Below are positions 8,012 to 17,629 of a DNA stretch of 64,000 bases, in pieces. Below the pieces are notes generated by a model. The model saw nothing but the letters and a program-made list of their open reading frames with translations, made no database searches and was not told the origin of the DNA. Origin of the DNA: Chloroherpetonaceae bacterium (GTDB lineage Bacteria > Bacteroidota > Chlorobiia > Chlorobiales > Thermochlorobacteraceae). Numbering within the stretch: position 1 is the stretch's first letter; the number at the start of each line of letters is the position of its first letter. Made by a program: the position numbers and the translations under genes. Location: the NCBI GenBank assembly GCA_025055975.1, contig JANWWM010000061.1, positions 1-64,000 on the forward strand, written 5' to 3'.

Positions 8012-9430
8012 ATGACCGACGCAACGACCCTTGACGCGCCTTCCGTAACCACGGGCGGCAACAAAGTTTTGATTTTGGGCGGCGGCTTGGCGGGACTCGC
8101 CGCCGCGAAACGCTTGGTCGACAACGGCTTCCAAGTCCAACTCGTCGAGAAACGCGACATCTTCGGCGGCAAAGTCTCGGCGTGGAAAGACGCGGAGGGC
8201 GATTGGGTGGAAACGGGCTTGCACTGCTTCTTCGGCGCTTATAGCGAACTCTACGACTTGATGAGGGAGATTGGGACTTACGACTGCATTCTTTGGAAAA
8301 AGCACGAACTCAACTACACGCTCTCGAAGGGCGAGCGATTCGCGTTTCGCACGTGGGATTTGCCCTCGCCGTTTCACCTCACGCCCGCGCTCTTCGCAAA
8401 CGGATATTTTTCCCTTCCCGAAATGCTCGCTTTCGCCAAAGTCTTGATTCCGATTCTCTTCGGCGGCGAGCGATACTACGAAGCCCAAGACGGAATGACC
8501 TACAAGGAATGGCACGAGCGACAAGGCTTGAGCGAGCGAATGATGAAGAAGATGTTTTTGCCGATGTCGCTCGCGCTCAAGTTTTTGCCGCCCGCGGAAA
8601 TTTCGGCGAACATCGTCTTGGCGGTTACGGGCGAATTTTTGCGTCGCCCCGACGCTTCAATGATGGGCTTTCTGAAAGGCTCGCCCGAAGATTACCTCAT
8701 CGGTCCGCTCGTCAATTATCTGCGCAAAAAAGGCGCGACGATTCAAAGCGGCAGAAAGGCGCTCTCGCTCATCTACGACGGCAATCGAATCGCGGGCGCG
8801 AAAATGGACGATGGCGAAACGCTCGTCGCCGATTACTACCTGACGGCGCTGCCCGTTCACAACCTCAAAAAAGTTCTGCCCGAAAATCTCAAACGAGCGC
8901 ATCAATTTTTCCGCGACATCGACGAGTTCGTCGGCGTGCCCGTCGTTACGGTTCAGGTTTGGTATGACAGACAAATCACGACGATTGACAACATTCTCTT
9001 CTCGCCCGACGGCGTGATTCCGTTTTACGCCGACCTTGCGCTCACCACGCCCGAATACGCCGTTCTGCGCGGCGCGTCGCATCAAGGCAAAACGCGCTTT
9101 CAAGTCGGCGTTGCGCCCGCCAAGGAAGTCATCAAGCTTTCGGACGAGGAAATCGTCGCCAGAGTCGACGCGAGCGTCAAAGACCTTTTCCCTGAAACCG
9201 CCAAAGACGCGAAGATTTTGAAGCACGCGATCGTGCGCATTCCGCAATCAGTCTATGCGCCTTATCCTGGCTTGGAAAGCAAGCGCCCGACGCAAAAAAC
9301 GCCCGTCGATAATCTTTTCATCGCGGGCGGCTACACGAAGAACCGCTTTTACGACTCGATGGAAGGCGCGGTCTCGACGGGCAATTCCGCCGCGCGCGAG
9401 TTGATGATTCGGCACGGCGTCAAGATTTGA
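8012..9430 (+). CDS. Plant-type carotene desaturase (CrtP/CrtQ family)
   Basis: This 472-residue flavoprotein introduces double bonds into phytoene or zeta-carotene in the poly-cis carotenoid pathway shared by cyanobacteria and green sulfur bacteria. The FAD-binding dinucleotide motif ILGGGLAGLAAAKRL is at residues 20-34. It is followed by the family motif GDWVETGLHCFFGAY, and the C-terminus has NLFIAGGYTKN and DSMEGAVSTGNSAA. The start is the ATG at 8012, because an upstream in-frame extension is hydrophobic and unlike the family. Overall wording is close to both CrtP and CrtQ. I lean slightly to CrtP from the segment around residues 65-80 but cannot decide. A strong terminator follows at once. 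Confidence 0.88.
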   Translation: MTDATTLDAPSVTTGGNKVLILGGGLAGLAAAKRLVDNGFQVQLVEKRDIFGGKVSAWKDAEGDWVETGLHCFFGAYSELYDLMREIGTYDCILWKKHELNYTLSKGERFAFRTWDLPSPFHLTPALFANGYFSLPEMLAFAKVLIPILFGGERYYEAQDGMTYKEWHERQGLSERMMKKMFLPMSLALKFLPPAEISANIVLAVTGEFLRRPDASMMGFLKGSPEDYLIGPLVNYLRKKGATIQSGRKALSLIYDGNRIAGAKMDDGETLVADYYLTALPVHNLKKVLPENLKRAHQFFRDIDEFVGVPVVTVQVWYDRQITTIDNILFSPDGVIPFYADLALTTPEYAVLRGASHQGKTRFQVGVAPAKEVIKLSDEEIVARVDASVKDLFPETAKDAKILKHAIVRIPQSVYAPYPGLESKRPTQKTPVDNLFIAGGYTKNRFYDSMEGAVSTGNSAARELMIRHGVKI

Positions 9431-9446
9431 TTGGCTTCGCGCCCCG

Positions 9447-9475
9447 AAAAGCCCTCTTTCGCGGAGGGCTTTTTC
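9447..9475 (+). terminator. Rho-independent terminator after the carotene desaturase
   Basis: A perfect 10-bp stem, AAAAGCCCTC (9447-9456) with GAGGGCTTTT (9464-9473), encloses a 7-nt loop. It runs into a short T tract 16 bp after the desaturase stop. The next gene starts only 25 bp beyond. Confidence 0.85.
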
Positions 9476-9499
9476 GTTTGAACGAAACCAAATCCGCCA

Positions 9500-10315
9500 A
9501 TGGAGAACGACATTCTCGCGCAGTTTGGAAGCCGATTGAAACGAATCAGGACGGCAAAAAACCTGTCGCAAGAGGAGTTGTCGCGTCTGTCGGGGATAGA
9601 CCGCACCTACATCAGCGACGTGGAGCGCGGCATAAGAAACATCTCCATCGCAAACGTAACCGCGCTTGCCAATGCGTTGGAAGTCCCTGTCTATCAACTG
9701 TTTCTTTGGAACGACAATCTGCTCGAGCGTTGGCAAATCAGCTTTGCGGAGATGGAAGCGCTCATTCGGGACAATCCAAGTCTTCGGGGTTTCTTGATTG
9801 GTTATTTCGCGGAATCCAAACTCCGCGAAACCCTTGCGAAAGACAAGCGCGTCACGAATCTGAGAAAATTCGATGACCACGACAGAAGTCGCAAGCACGA
9901 TCTTGTCGTCGTCTACAAGGGCAACGAGTATTCCTTTGAGGTGAAATCCTTGCAAACGGGGAGCGTGAAACGATCGAGGCGAGAAGGCATCGAGTGGGAA
10001 GGGCGTTTTCAATGCGATGCGTCGGACAGAAGAAAAATCAAGCTCGGAAGCGGTCAAGAAGTGGAAACGACGTGCTTGACGTTTGGAGAGTTCGATATTC
10101 TTGCCGTCAATCTGTTCGCGTTCAGAGAAAAGTGGGAGTTTGCCTTCGCGCTCAACGAGGAGTTGCCCCATTCCGATTACAAGCGCTATCCCGAAAGCGT
10201 CCGAAAACGGCTCATCAAGTCCATAATTCCAATAACCCTTCCGCTTCAAGCGCCGTTTGAGTCCGACCCTTTCGCTTTGCTCGATCGGCTACATCGACGA
10301 CGCGAGCGCTCTTGA
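9500..10315 (+). CDS. HTH (XRE)-nuclease fusion, candidate type II restriction endonuclease
   Basis: Residues about 8-66 of this 271-residue protein are a canonical XRE/Cro helix-turn-helix ([19 protein letters not shown]...). This is the fold of restriction-modification control proteins. The C-terminal part has a PD-(D/E)XK nuclease pattern, with Asp134 in KHDLVVVY and Glu147-x-Lys149 in YSFEVKS. It converges with a DPPY methyltransferase and the two coding regions overlap by 101 bp at their 3' ends. The pair is read as a restriction-modification system in which the DNA-binding domain might also repress transcription. No recognition site can be inferred. A solitary regulator with a nuclease-like effector domain is the alternative. 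Confidence 0.6.
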   Translation: MENDILAQFGSRLKRIRTAKNLSQEELSRLSGIDRTYISDVERGIRNISIANVTALANALEVPVYQLFLWNDNLLERWQISFAEMEALIRDNPSLRGFLIGYFAESKLRETLAKDKRVTNLRKFDDHDRSRKHDLVVVYKGNEYSFEVKSLQTGSVKRSRREGIEWEGRFQCDASDRRKIKLGSGQEVETTCLTFGEFDILAVNLFAFREKWEFAFALNEELPHSDYKRYPESVRKRLIKSIIPITLPLQAPFESDPFALLDRLHRRRERS

Positions 10316-11045
10316 CCTTGCTTTTCTGCTTGACGAACACGATGAAGTAGGAATGATTTTTCCGAGCATGTCGCTGCGCAAGCATTCGGCTCACGACAGG
10401 CTTGTTGGCTCTGACGACGACGAACAAGTCTTTGGCATAAAACCCGATGGATTCATATGCGGTAATGATTTCGACGTGAGTTAAGCGTTGCGTGTTCGCG
10501 CTCACTTCGTCTTGACATTTCACGATGAGAACGCCGTTGCGTTTGAGAACGCGATGGGCTTCCAAGCCCGCTCTCACATACGTCTCCACCACCGCTTCGT
10601 GCCACTTCGCTTCCGCTTTCTCCGCGCCATTCAAAGAGGAATAGGCTTCTCTGAACGAGCGATGCGTTCCGACTCCGCCCACGTGATTTTTGTTCGCTCG
10701 GTAAAAACTTTCCAAATACGGCGGATCCAAAACGACGCAATCAAACGACGAATCCCGATAAGGCAGATTCCGACAATCAATCCCCGATTGAAATTCGACG
10801 TTCTGAAAGTTCTTCGCCACGTCCTCTTTCAAGCAAAGGTCGGAGGCGCAAAGCTTGTATTTGGACAAATCCACGAGTTTCCAAAACACGCCTTTGCCGA
10901 AGGTTACGTCGGCGATTTTGCTTCCTTCCTTCACGTGAAGGGCAAGAATATCTTTGAACACGACGTCGTTTTCCGCGACGTATGCGGAGCAGATGACGTT
11001 CGTCGTCGCCGCGCCGCCTTGAACCCTTTTTTTCTTTTCCGTCAT
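10215..11045 (-). CDS. DNA methyltransferase (N6-adenine/N4-cytosine, DPPY type)
   Basis: The start chosen is ATG 11045 ([11 protein letters not shown]), giving 276 residues. A SAM-binding motif I lies at residues 46-54 (ADVTFGKGV) and the catalytic motif IV DPPY is at residues 107-110. A later strand [10 protein letters not shown] fits motif VI/VII. The enzyme should methylate an exocyclic amino group of adenine or cytosine. No large target-recognition domain is seen between the motifs, so the specificity region is small. Its 3' end overlaps the convergent HTH-nuclease gene by 101 bp, giving the layout of a compact type II restriction-modification pair in which this protein protects host DNA. 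Confidence 0.78.
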   Translation of the reverse strand: MTEKKKRVQGGAATTNVICSAYVAENDVVFKDILALHVKEGSKIADVTFGKGVFWKLVDLSKYKLCASDLCLKEDVAKNFQNVEFQSGIDCRNLPYRDSSFDCVVLDPPYLESFYRANKNHVGGVGTHRSFREAYSSLNGAEKAEAKWHEAVVETYVRAGLEAHRVLKRNGVLIVKCQDEVSANTQRLTHVEIITAYESIGFYAKDLFVVVRANKPVVSRMLAQRHARKNHSYFIVFVKQKSKVKSARVVDVADRAKRKGRTQTALEAEGLLELWT

Positions 11046-11317
11046 CTTGATGCAACGTATTTCCGACAAGATAAAACCGCGCTGGAACGGCGACAAATCG
11101 CGCCGTCAAGATATTCAACGCGCCCGTTCGATGACAAATCGCTCGAACTTTGTCGTGAGCGCGGCAACGGCGCGCGTTTCGAGCGGAAATCGCCCATCGT
11201 TCCAAGCGCGATCGAGAATCCAAGAATCGCCTGATTTCGCCCGTCGCGCCAAAGCGGTTTTGACGAATTGAACGTGGCGAATAAATTGCTTGACGCGGAC
11301 AAAACGCAATCGCCTCA

Positions 11318-13078
11318 ATGACATTATCGCTTCTCGATTTCAGCGTCATCGCCATCTACCTTCTGTTCAGCCTTCTTGTCGGAGTTTGGCATTCGCGCCG
11401 CGCTTCCGAGAGCGCGACGGAGTTTTTCCTTTCGGGCAGAAAGTTGCCGTGGTGGCTGGCGGGGACGGGAATGGTGGCGACGACGTTCGCCGCCGACACG
11501 CCGCTCGCCGTTGCGGGCATCGTCGCCAAAAACGGCGTCGCGGGAAATTGGATTTGGTGGTCGTTTGTCGCGGGCGGAATGTTCACGGCGTTTTTCTTCG
11601 CGCGCCTGTGGCGCAGAACGCAGATTCTCACCGACCTTGAATTCATTGAGCTTCGATACGGCGGCAAACCCGCCAGTTTCCTGCGCGGGTTCAAGGCGAT
11701 TTACTACGGGCTTTTGATGAACTGCGTCATCATCGGTTGGGTGAATTTGGCGATGCTGAAAATCGTCAAGATTATGTTCCCCGAATGGAACGCCGAACTG
11801 ACGGTCGTCGGGCTGGCGCTTTTGACGACGCTTTATTCGGGCTTGGGCGGCTTGTGGGGCGTGAGCGTTACGGACGCGATTCAATTCGGCATCGCCATGC
11901 TTGGCTCGATCGTCTTGGCGGTTCTCGCCGTTCAGCACCCTGCGATAACGACGCAGGGCGGCTTGATGAAAATTCTGCCCGATTGGATGTTCGCTTTTCT
12001 GCCGCGCATCGCGGATTCTACGCCTGCGACGGAAGCGAGCGGCGTTTTCGCCTTGAGCGCGAGCGCGTTTTTGGCGTTCATCGGCGTGCAATGGTGGGCG
12101 AGTTGGTATCCGGGCGCGGAGCCGGGCGGCGGCGGCTACGTCGCGCAACGCATGATGTCCGCCAAAGACGAAAAACACTCGCTCTTTGCGACGCTGTGGT
12201 TCGTCGTGGCGCACTATTGCTTGCGTCCCTGGCCGTGGATCTTGGTCGGATTGACGAGCGTCGTCTTGTTTCCGACGCTTCCGATGGATCAGAAAGAAGA
12301 CGGTTTCGCGTTGGTGATGCGCGACATTCTGCCCAACGGGTTGAAGGGATTGCTCGTTGCGGCGTTCTTGGCGGCGTATATGTCGACGCTCTCGACGCAC
12401 TTGAACTGGGGCGCGAGTTACCTTCTGAACGATTTTTACAAACGCTTCTTGAAGCCCAACGAAAGCGAGGCGCATTATGTCGCCATATCGCGTCTCGTTA
12501 CCGCGCTCGTTACGCTGGTCGCGTTGCTCATAACGTTTTTCGCTTTGGAGACGATTGCGGGCGCGTGGACGTTCATTTTGCAATGCGGCGCGGGCGTGGG
12601 CTTCGTTTTGATCGGGCGATGGTTTTGGTGGCGCTTGAACGCATGGTCGGAAATCGCCGCAATGATTGCGCCCTTCTTGGCGCACGGGTATCTCTACTTT
12701 TTCACCGACGCGCAATTTCCCGAAACGCTCTTTTACATCGTTGGCTTCACCATCGCCGTTACGCTCGCGGTTACGTTTCTAACGCCGCCCGAAAACATTG
12801 AGCGCCTGAAAAATTTTTATCGACGCGCGCGCGTCGGCGGCGCGTTTTGGAAGCCCATCTCCGACCTGATTCCCGAAGTCAAATCCGACGACAATTACTT
12901 TTCGCTGGTTCTCAACTGGATTTTGGGCGTGATTTTGGCGTATGCGTTTCTGTTTGGAATCGGCAAGATGATTTTCGGGCAGTGGCTCTACGGCTTGATT
13001 TTATGCGCGATTGGCGTTGCCGCGGGCGCGGGCATTTATTACGATCTCAACCGACGCGGCTGGACGCGGCTCGATTAA
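11318..13078 (+). CDS. Sodium:solute symporter (SSS family)
   Basis: The 586-residue membrane protein has about 13 or more hydrophobic segments spread over its whole length. The family hallmark FFLSGRKLPWWLAGTGMVAT is at residues 36-55. Further hallmarks are DLEFIELRYG and the TLYSGLGGLWGVSVTDAIQF segment. Members use the sodium gradient to import sugars, amino acids, vitamins or carboxylates. The substrate here cannot be read from the sequence. The C-terminal 80 residues include a soluble stretch (about 500-530), then two more hydrophobic segments. The gene is followed after 51 bp by a second transporter gene on the same strand. Confidence 0.88.
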   Translation: MTLSLLDFSVIAIYLLFSLLVGVWHSRRASESATEFFLSGRKLPWWLAGTGMVATTFAADTPLAVAGIVAKNGVAGNWIWWSFVAGGMFTAFFFARLWRRTQILTDLEFIELRYGGKPASFLRGFKAIYYGLLMNCVIIGWVNLAMLKIVKIMFPEWNAELTVVGLALLTTLYSGLGGLWGVSVTDAIQFGIAMLGSIVLAVLAVQHPAITTQGGLMKILPDWMFAFLPRIADSTPATEASGVFALSASAFLAFIGVQWWASWYPGAEPGGGGYVAQRMMSAKDEKHSLFATLWFVVAHYCLRPWPWILVGLTSVVLFPTLPMDQKEDGFALVMRDILPNGLKGLLVAAFLAAYMSTLSTHLNWGASYLLNDFYKRFLKPNESEAHYVAISRLVTALVTLVALLITFFALETIAGAWTFILQCGAGVGFVLIGRWFWWRLNAWSEIAAMIAPFLAHGYLYFFTDAQFPETLFYIVGFTIAVTLAVTFLTPPENIERLKNFYRRARVGGAFWKPISDLIPEVKSDDNYFSLVLNWILGVILAYAFLFGIGKMIFGQWLYGLILCAIGVAAGAGIYYDLNRRGWTRLD

Positions 13079-13129
13079 GCCGTCGCTCGCCGTTTTGAAC
13101 GCGACGCTCAACTTCCAACTCCATTCTCG

Positions 13130-14839
13130 ATGCGCGACGCAGATTTGCTTTCCGCGATAGCGATTTCCGTCATCGCCGCCACGCTCGTGGCGTTCATAGC
13201 GCGTTTCGCGCGCTTGCCGTTGCTCGTCGCCTACATCGCCGCTGGCGCGCTCATTGGCGACAAGATCGGCTTTGGGTGGATTCACGACGAAGCGCAAATC
13301 GAGCGCGTCTCCGAAATCGGCTTGATTCTGCTGCTTTTCATCATCGGGCTTGAAATCGATTTGAAAAAGCTCTTCAAGGCGGGCAAAGCCGTTCTGCTCA
13401 CGGGCGGCTTGCAAGTTCCGGCGTGCTTCGCCATCTCGTTTGGCGCGTTGGCTCTGGCGGGGTTCGCGGGCGGATACGACCTTATCTATCTCGCCTTCTG
13501 CCTGTCGCTAAGCTCGACGATGATCGTCGTGAAAACGCTTTACGACAAACGCGAAATCGATACGCTCGCGGGGCGCGTCACGCTTGGAATTCTGGTCATT
13601 CAAGACATCTGGGCGATTCTTTTCATAGCGATTCAACCCAATCTCGATCGCCCCGAAGCGCAAGCGGTTTTGCTTTCGTTTGCCGAAGGGGTCGGCTTGG
13701 TGGCGGCGTGCTTGCTCGCCAGTCGATACTTGCTTCCGAAGTTTTTTCATTCCATCGCCAAACTGCCCGAATTCATGCTCGTCGCTTCGCTCGCATGGTG
13801 CTTTGCGGTGAGCGGCGCGGCGCAACTGGCGGGACTATCGAAGGAGATGGGCGCGCTCATCGCGGGCGTGAGCATCTCGACGTTTCCCTACAATCTTGAC
13901 GTCGTCGCCAAGGTCATCAACATTCGGGATTTTTTCATCACGCTGTTTCTCGTCGCGCTCGGAATGAAGATTCCGAAACCGACGGCGGAGACGCTCCTCG
14001 TTGGCGCGTCGCTTTCGGCGATTTTGATCGTCTCGCGTTTCGTCTCGGTTTTCCCGACGCTTCGCGCGTTGGGGCTGGGCAATCGAGTCGCCATCATCTC
14101 GTCCATCAACCTCTCGCAGATTTCGGAGTTTGCGCTCGTCATCGGCGCGCTCGGCGCGTCTTGCGGGCATATTTCCGACGCGACGGTTTCCTACCTTGTC
14201 TTCGCGCTCGTCATCACGGCGACGCTCTCGACATTTTGGATCGAGAAATCGCACGAGAGTTTTCTTCTCATCAACGATTGGCTTGCGAAAATCGGCTTGC
14301 GCGAACCCTTGTCGGAAGAGGAAAGAACGGGCGACATTGACAAGCAGATTTTCATCTTGGGCTTCCACAAAATCGCCAGCTCGCTCCTCTATGAAATCGA
14401 AAAATCGCGCTCGCCGATTCGAGACAAAATTCGCGTCATCGATTTCAATCCCGAAACGTTGCAGAAACTCCGAGAAAAAGGCATCGACGCGCAATACGGC
14501 GACATTTCGCACATCGAGACGCTTCATCACTTGGGCATTCGCCATGCGAGAATCGTGGTCTCGACGATTCCCGATTCTCTGCTCAAAGGCGCAAGCAATC
14601 TCAACATTCTCAAAGCCATCAAGGCGCATGCGCCCGAAGCCAAAACGATTATGACGTCCGAAGATCTGCAAACGACCATCGCGCTCTACGAAGCGGGAGC
14701 GGATTACGTGCTGATGCCGCGCTTGCGAGCGGCGAGCAACTTGCTTGAAATGATCGAGCGCGCATCGAGCTGGTCGCGCAAAGGCACGGAGACGCTAAGC
14801 TACAAAGAGTTCAAAGCCCGCTCCGAGATTCTGGATTGA
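13130..14839 (+). CDS. Monovalent cation:proton antiporter, CPA2 family with TrkA-N domain
   Basis: Residues 1-375 are a membrane exchanger domain of the KefB/CPA2 type. It shows GALIGDKIGFGW, LLLFIIGLEIDLKKLFK and the QDIWAI segment expected in the ion pathway. Residues about 405-540 are a cytoplasmic TrkA-N (RCK) domain with the family elements VIDFNPE, YGDISH and GADYVLMPRL. The usual glycine-rich GxGxxG of RCK domains is here GFHKIA (in FILGFHKIASS), so nucleotide binding may be altered. It should exchange K+ or Na+ for H+ across the inner membrane. Total length is 569 residues, normal for the family. Confidence 0.88.
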   Translation: MRDADLLSAIAISVIAATLVAFIARFARLPLLVAYIAAGALIGDKIGFGWIHDEAQIERVSEIGLILLLFIIGLEIDLKKLFKAGKAVLLTGGLQVPACFAISFGALALAGFAGGYDLIYLAFCLSLSSTMIVVKTLYDKREIDTLAGRVTLGILVIQDIWAILFIAIQPNLDRPEAQAVLLSFAEGVGLVAACLLASRYLLPKFFHSIAKLPEFMLVASLAWCFAVSGAAQLAGLSKEMGALIAGVSISTFPYNLDVVAKVINIRDFFITLFLVALGMKIPKPTAETLLVGASLSAILIVSRFVSVFPTLRALGLGNRVAIISSINLSQISEFALVIGALGASCGHISDATVSYLVFALVITATLSTFWIEKSHESFLLINDWLAKIGLREPLSEEERTGDIDKQIFILGFHKIASSLLYEIEKSRSPIRDKIRVIDFNPETLQKLREKGIDAQYGDISHIETLHHLGIRHARIVVSTIPDSLLKGASNLNILKAIKAHAPEAKTIMTSEDLQTTIALYEAGADYVLMPRLRAASNLLEMIERASSWSRKGTETLSYKEFKARSEILD

Positions 14840-14983
14840 CGCTTCAAGCGACCCGACGCGAATTGTTCGTTTTTCGCTATTATCGGCGCAAGTCGAGCGA
14901 AACGCTTTTCCAAAGTCGTTCAACGCGAACGCAACGGCTCGACGATCGTCGTTTTCTCAACGCATCAACTCGCAAAAATCCCC

Positions 14984-17620
14984 GTGTCGAAGCGCGACGA
15001 AACGCCGCTGATGCGGCAGTATGAAAAAATCAAATCGCAACATCCGGGCGTGATTTTGCTCTTTCGCGTCGGCGATTTTTACGAGACCTTCAACGAGGAC
15101 GCGAAGGAAGTCTCCGAAGCGCTGGGCATCGTTCTGACGAAGCGCGCCAACGGCGCGGCGGCGGACGTGCCAATGGCGGGCTTTCCGCATCATTCGCTCG
15201 AAAGCCACGTGGCGCGGCTCGTCAAGAAAGGCTATCGCGTCGCCATCTGCGAGCAGATGGAAGACCCAAAGTTCGCGCGCGGCGTCGTCAAACGCGAGGT
15301 CGTCGACATCATCACCCCCGGCGTGAATTTCAGCGACCGCCTGCTCGACGAAAAAAAGAACAACTATCTCTGCGCCGTTCATTTTCAAAAAGAGCGGCAG
15401 TTCGAGTTCGTCGGGGTCGCGTTCATCGACGTAACGACGGCGGAATTTCAAGCGACCGAAGCGCCCATCGGCAAAGTTGGCGAAGTTCTGCAAGCGATTC
15501 AGCCGTCGGAAATCATCGTGTCCAAAAAGCAACGCGAGCGGAAAGACTTTCTGCGCGAAGCGTTGGGACGCGACGTCGCCTTCACCGAGCAAGACGAGTG
15601 GCAGTTCAGCCTCGATTACGCCGAGCAAACGCTGCGAAATCATTTCAAAACGCATTCGCTCAAAGGCTTCGGCATCGAAGACCTTGCCGCCGCCAAAGTC
15701 GCCGCCGCCGTCATCTTGAACTACCTCGAAGAAACCCAACGCGGCAAACTGCAATACATTCGTCGCCTCTCGCGCTTCGAGACGGGCGAGTTCGTCGCGC
15801 TCGATCCGCAAACGAAACGCAACCTCGAACTTGTCGCCTCGATGCGAGACGGTTCGCGGGACGGCACGCTGCTCGACGTGATGGACAAGACCCAAACCGC
15901 GATGGGCGCCAGGCTTTTCAAGAAGTGGCTATCGCGCCCGTCGAGAAACTTGGCGTTGATTCAATCGCGCCTAAACGCCGTCGAGGAGTTGGTTCAAAAC
16001 CGCGCTTTGCGCGAGGAAAGCCGCTCGGCGCTCAAACGCATTTGCGACCTTGAACGCGCCCTTTCGCGCATTGCGACGGGACGCGCCACGCCGAGAGAAG
16101 TTCTTTCGCTTGGCGCTTCGCTCCGAGAGTTGCCCGCGCTCAAAGCGACGCTCTCGACGACGCGAGCCGAACCGTTGCGAACGCTCTGCGCGCAACTCGA
16201 TCCCTGCGCCGACATCGCCGACCTCATCGAGCGCGCCATTTCGCCCGACGCGCCTGCGAACGTCGCCGATGGCGGCGTCATCAAATCGGGCTTCAACGCC
16301 GAACTCGACGACTATCGCCACGTCGCCAACGTCGCCAAAGACCGCTTGCTCCAAATCCAAACCGAAGAGCGCGACAAAACGGGCATCGCCTCGCTCAAAG
16401 TGCTCTACAACAAAGTCTTCGGCTACTACATCGAAGTCAGCAACGCCAATCGCGCCAAAGTCCCCGCCTATTACGAGCGCAAGCAAACGATGGCTAACGC
16501 CGAGCGATACACGATTCCCGCGCTAAAAGAGCTGGAAAGCAAAATTCTCGCGGCGGAAGAAAAAATGGGCGAACTCGAAGCGCGACTGTTTCAGGAGGTT
16601 CGCTTGGAAATCGCGGCGGAATCGGAACGCTTGCAACAAAACGCCGTCGCGCTCGCCACGCTGGATTGTCTTGCCTCGCTGGCGGAATGCGCCGCGCAAT
16701 ATGGCTACGTCAAGCCCGTCGTGAACGACGGCGATGGCGTCGTCATCAAAGACGGACGGCACCCCGTTTTGGAGCGCCTTTTGCCCGAAGGCGAAACGTA
16801 TGTGCCAAACGATTGCGCGCTCAATCAAGACGAGAGGGTTTTAATCATCACGGGTCCGAACATGGCGGGCAAGAGTTCGTATTTGCGTCAGGTCGGGCTA
16901 ATCGTGCTGCTCGCGCAAGTCGGAAGTTTCGTGCCCGCTTCGAGCGCGGAGATCGGACTGGTCGATAAAATCTTCACGCGCGTCGGCGCGTCCGACAATC
17001 TCGCCGCGGGCGAAAGCACCTTCCTCGTCGAGATGAACGAAGCGGCGAACATCTTGAACAACGCCACCGAAAGAAGCCTCATCTTGCTCGATGAAATCGG
17101 ACGCGGCACGAGCACCTACGACGGAATGTCGATCGCGTGGGCGATAACGGAGCACATTCACGACCGAATCGGCGCGAAGACGCTCTTTGCGACCCACTAT
17201 CACGAACTTGCCGAATTGGAAACGCATCTTGCGCGCGTCCGCAACTACAACGCCACCGTCGCCGAGACCGCCGACAAGGTCATCTTTCTGCGCAAAATCG
17301 CGCGCGGCGCGGCGGATAACAGTTACGGCATTGAGGTCGCCAAAATGGCGGGCTTGCCGCCAAGCGTCATCGAGCGAGCGAAAGAGATTCTCGCCGAGTT
17401 GGAAGCGGGCGACCAAGAAGCGCGCGCGACGGGCAAAGCCGCCCTCAAAGGCAAAGTCAAAGCCATCAAACCCAAAGAGCCAAGCTATCAAATCTCGCTC
17501 TTCGAGATGGGCGATTCCAAGCTCAAAGACGCGCTCCGCGCCATCGATGTCAACAAACTCACGCCCATCGAAGCCTTGATGAAACTCGTCGAACTCAAAC
17601 GCTTGGCGGAAAGCGATTGA
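14984..17620 (+). CDS. mutS: DNA mismatch repair protein MutS
   Basis: MutS recognises base mismatches and small loops after replication and uses ATP to signal excision. The 878-residue protein starts at a GTG (14984). The mismatch-wedging Phe-x-Glu motif is at residues 32-34 in VGDFYETF. The Walker A GPNMAGKSS begins near residue 624. Walker B and the signature loop appear as LLDEIGRGTSTYDG, followed by the ATHYHEL histidine segment. All MutS domains I-V are present at normal length, so this is MutS1 rather than MutS2. It runs tail to tail into mfd with a 9-bp spacer. Confidence 0.97.
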   Translation: MSKRDETPLMRQYEKIKSQHPGVILLFRVGDFYETFNEDAKEVSEALGIVLTKRANGAAADVPMAGFPHHSLESHVARLVKKGYRVAICEQMEDPKFARGVVKREVVDIITPGVNFSDRLLDEKKNNYLCAVHFQKERQFEFVGVAFIDVTTAEFQATEAPIGKVGEVLQAIQPSEIIVSKKQRERKDFLREALGRDVAFTEQDEWQFSLDYAEQTLRNHFKTHSLKGFGIEDLAAAKVAAAVILNYLEETQRGKLQYIRRLSRFETGEFVALDPQTKRNLELVASMRDGSRDGTLLDVMDKTQTAMGARLFKKWLSRPSRNLALIQSRLNAVEELVQNRALREESRSALKRICDLERALSRIATGRATPREVLSLGASLRELPALKATLSTTRAEPLRTLCAQLDPCADIADLIERAISPDAPANVADGGVIKSGFNAELDDYRHVANVAKDRLLQIQTEERDKTGIASLKVLYNKVFGYYIEVSNANRAKVPAYYERKQTMANAERYTIPALKELESKILAAEEKMGELEARLFQEVRLEIAAESERLQQNAVALATLDCLASLAECAAQYGYVKPVVNDGDGVVIKDGRHPVLERLLPEGETYVPNDCALNQDERVLIITGPNMAGKSSYLRQVGLIVLLAQVGSFVPASSAEIGLVDKIFTRVGASDNLAAGESTFLVEMNEAANILNNATERSLILLDEIGRGTSTYDGMSIAWAITEHIHDRIGAKTLFATHYHELAELETHLARVRNYNATVAETADKVIFLRKIARGAADNSYGIEVAKMAGLPPSVIERAKEILAELEAGDQEARATGKAALKGKVKAIKPKEPSYQISLFEMGDSKLKDALRAIDVNKLTPIEALMKLVELKRLAESD

Positions 17621-17629
17621 AGTCGCTGG

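Noticed and set aside
11046-11317. Small minus- and plus-strand frames between the methyltransferase and the symporter
   Set aside because: Frames of 69-86 codons overlap each other in several phases with no RBS or motif. I treat the 272 bp as a divergent promoter region, although a degraded gene cannot be excluded.
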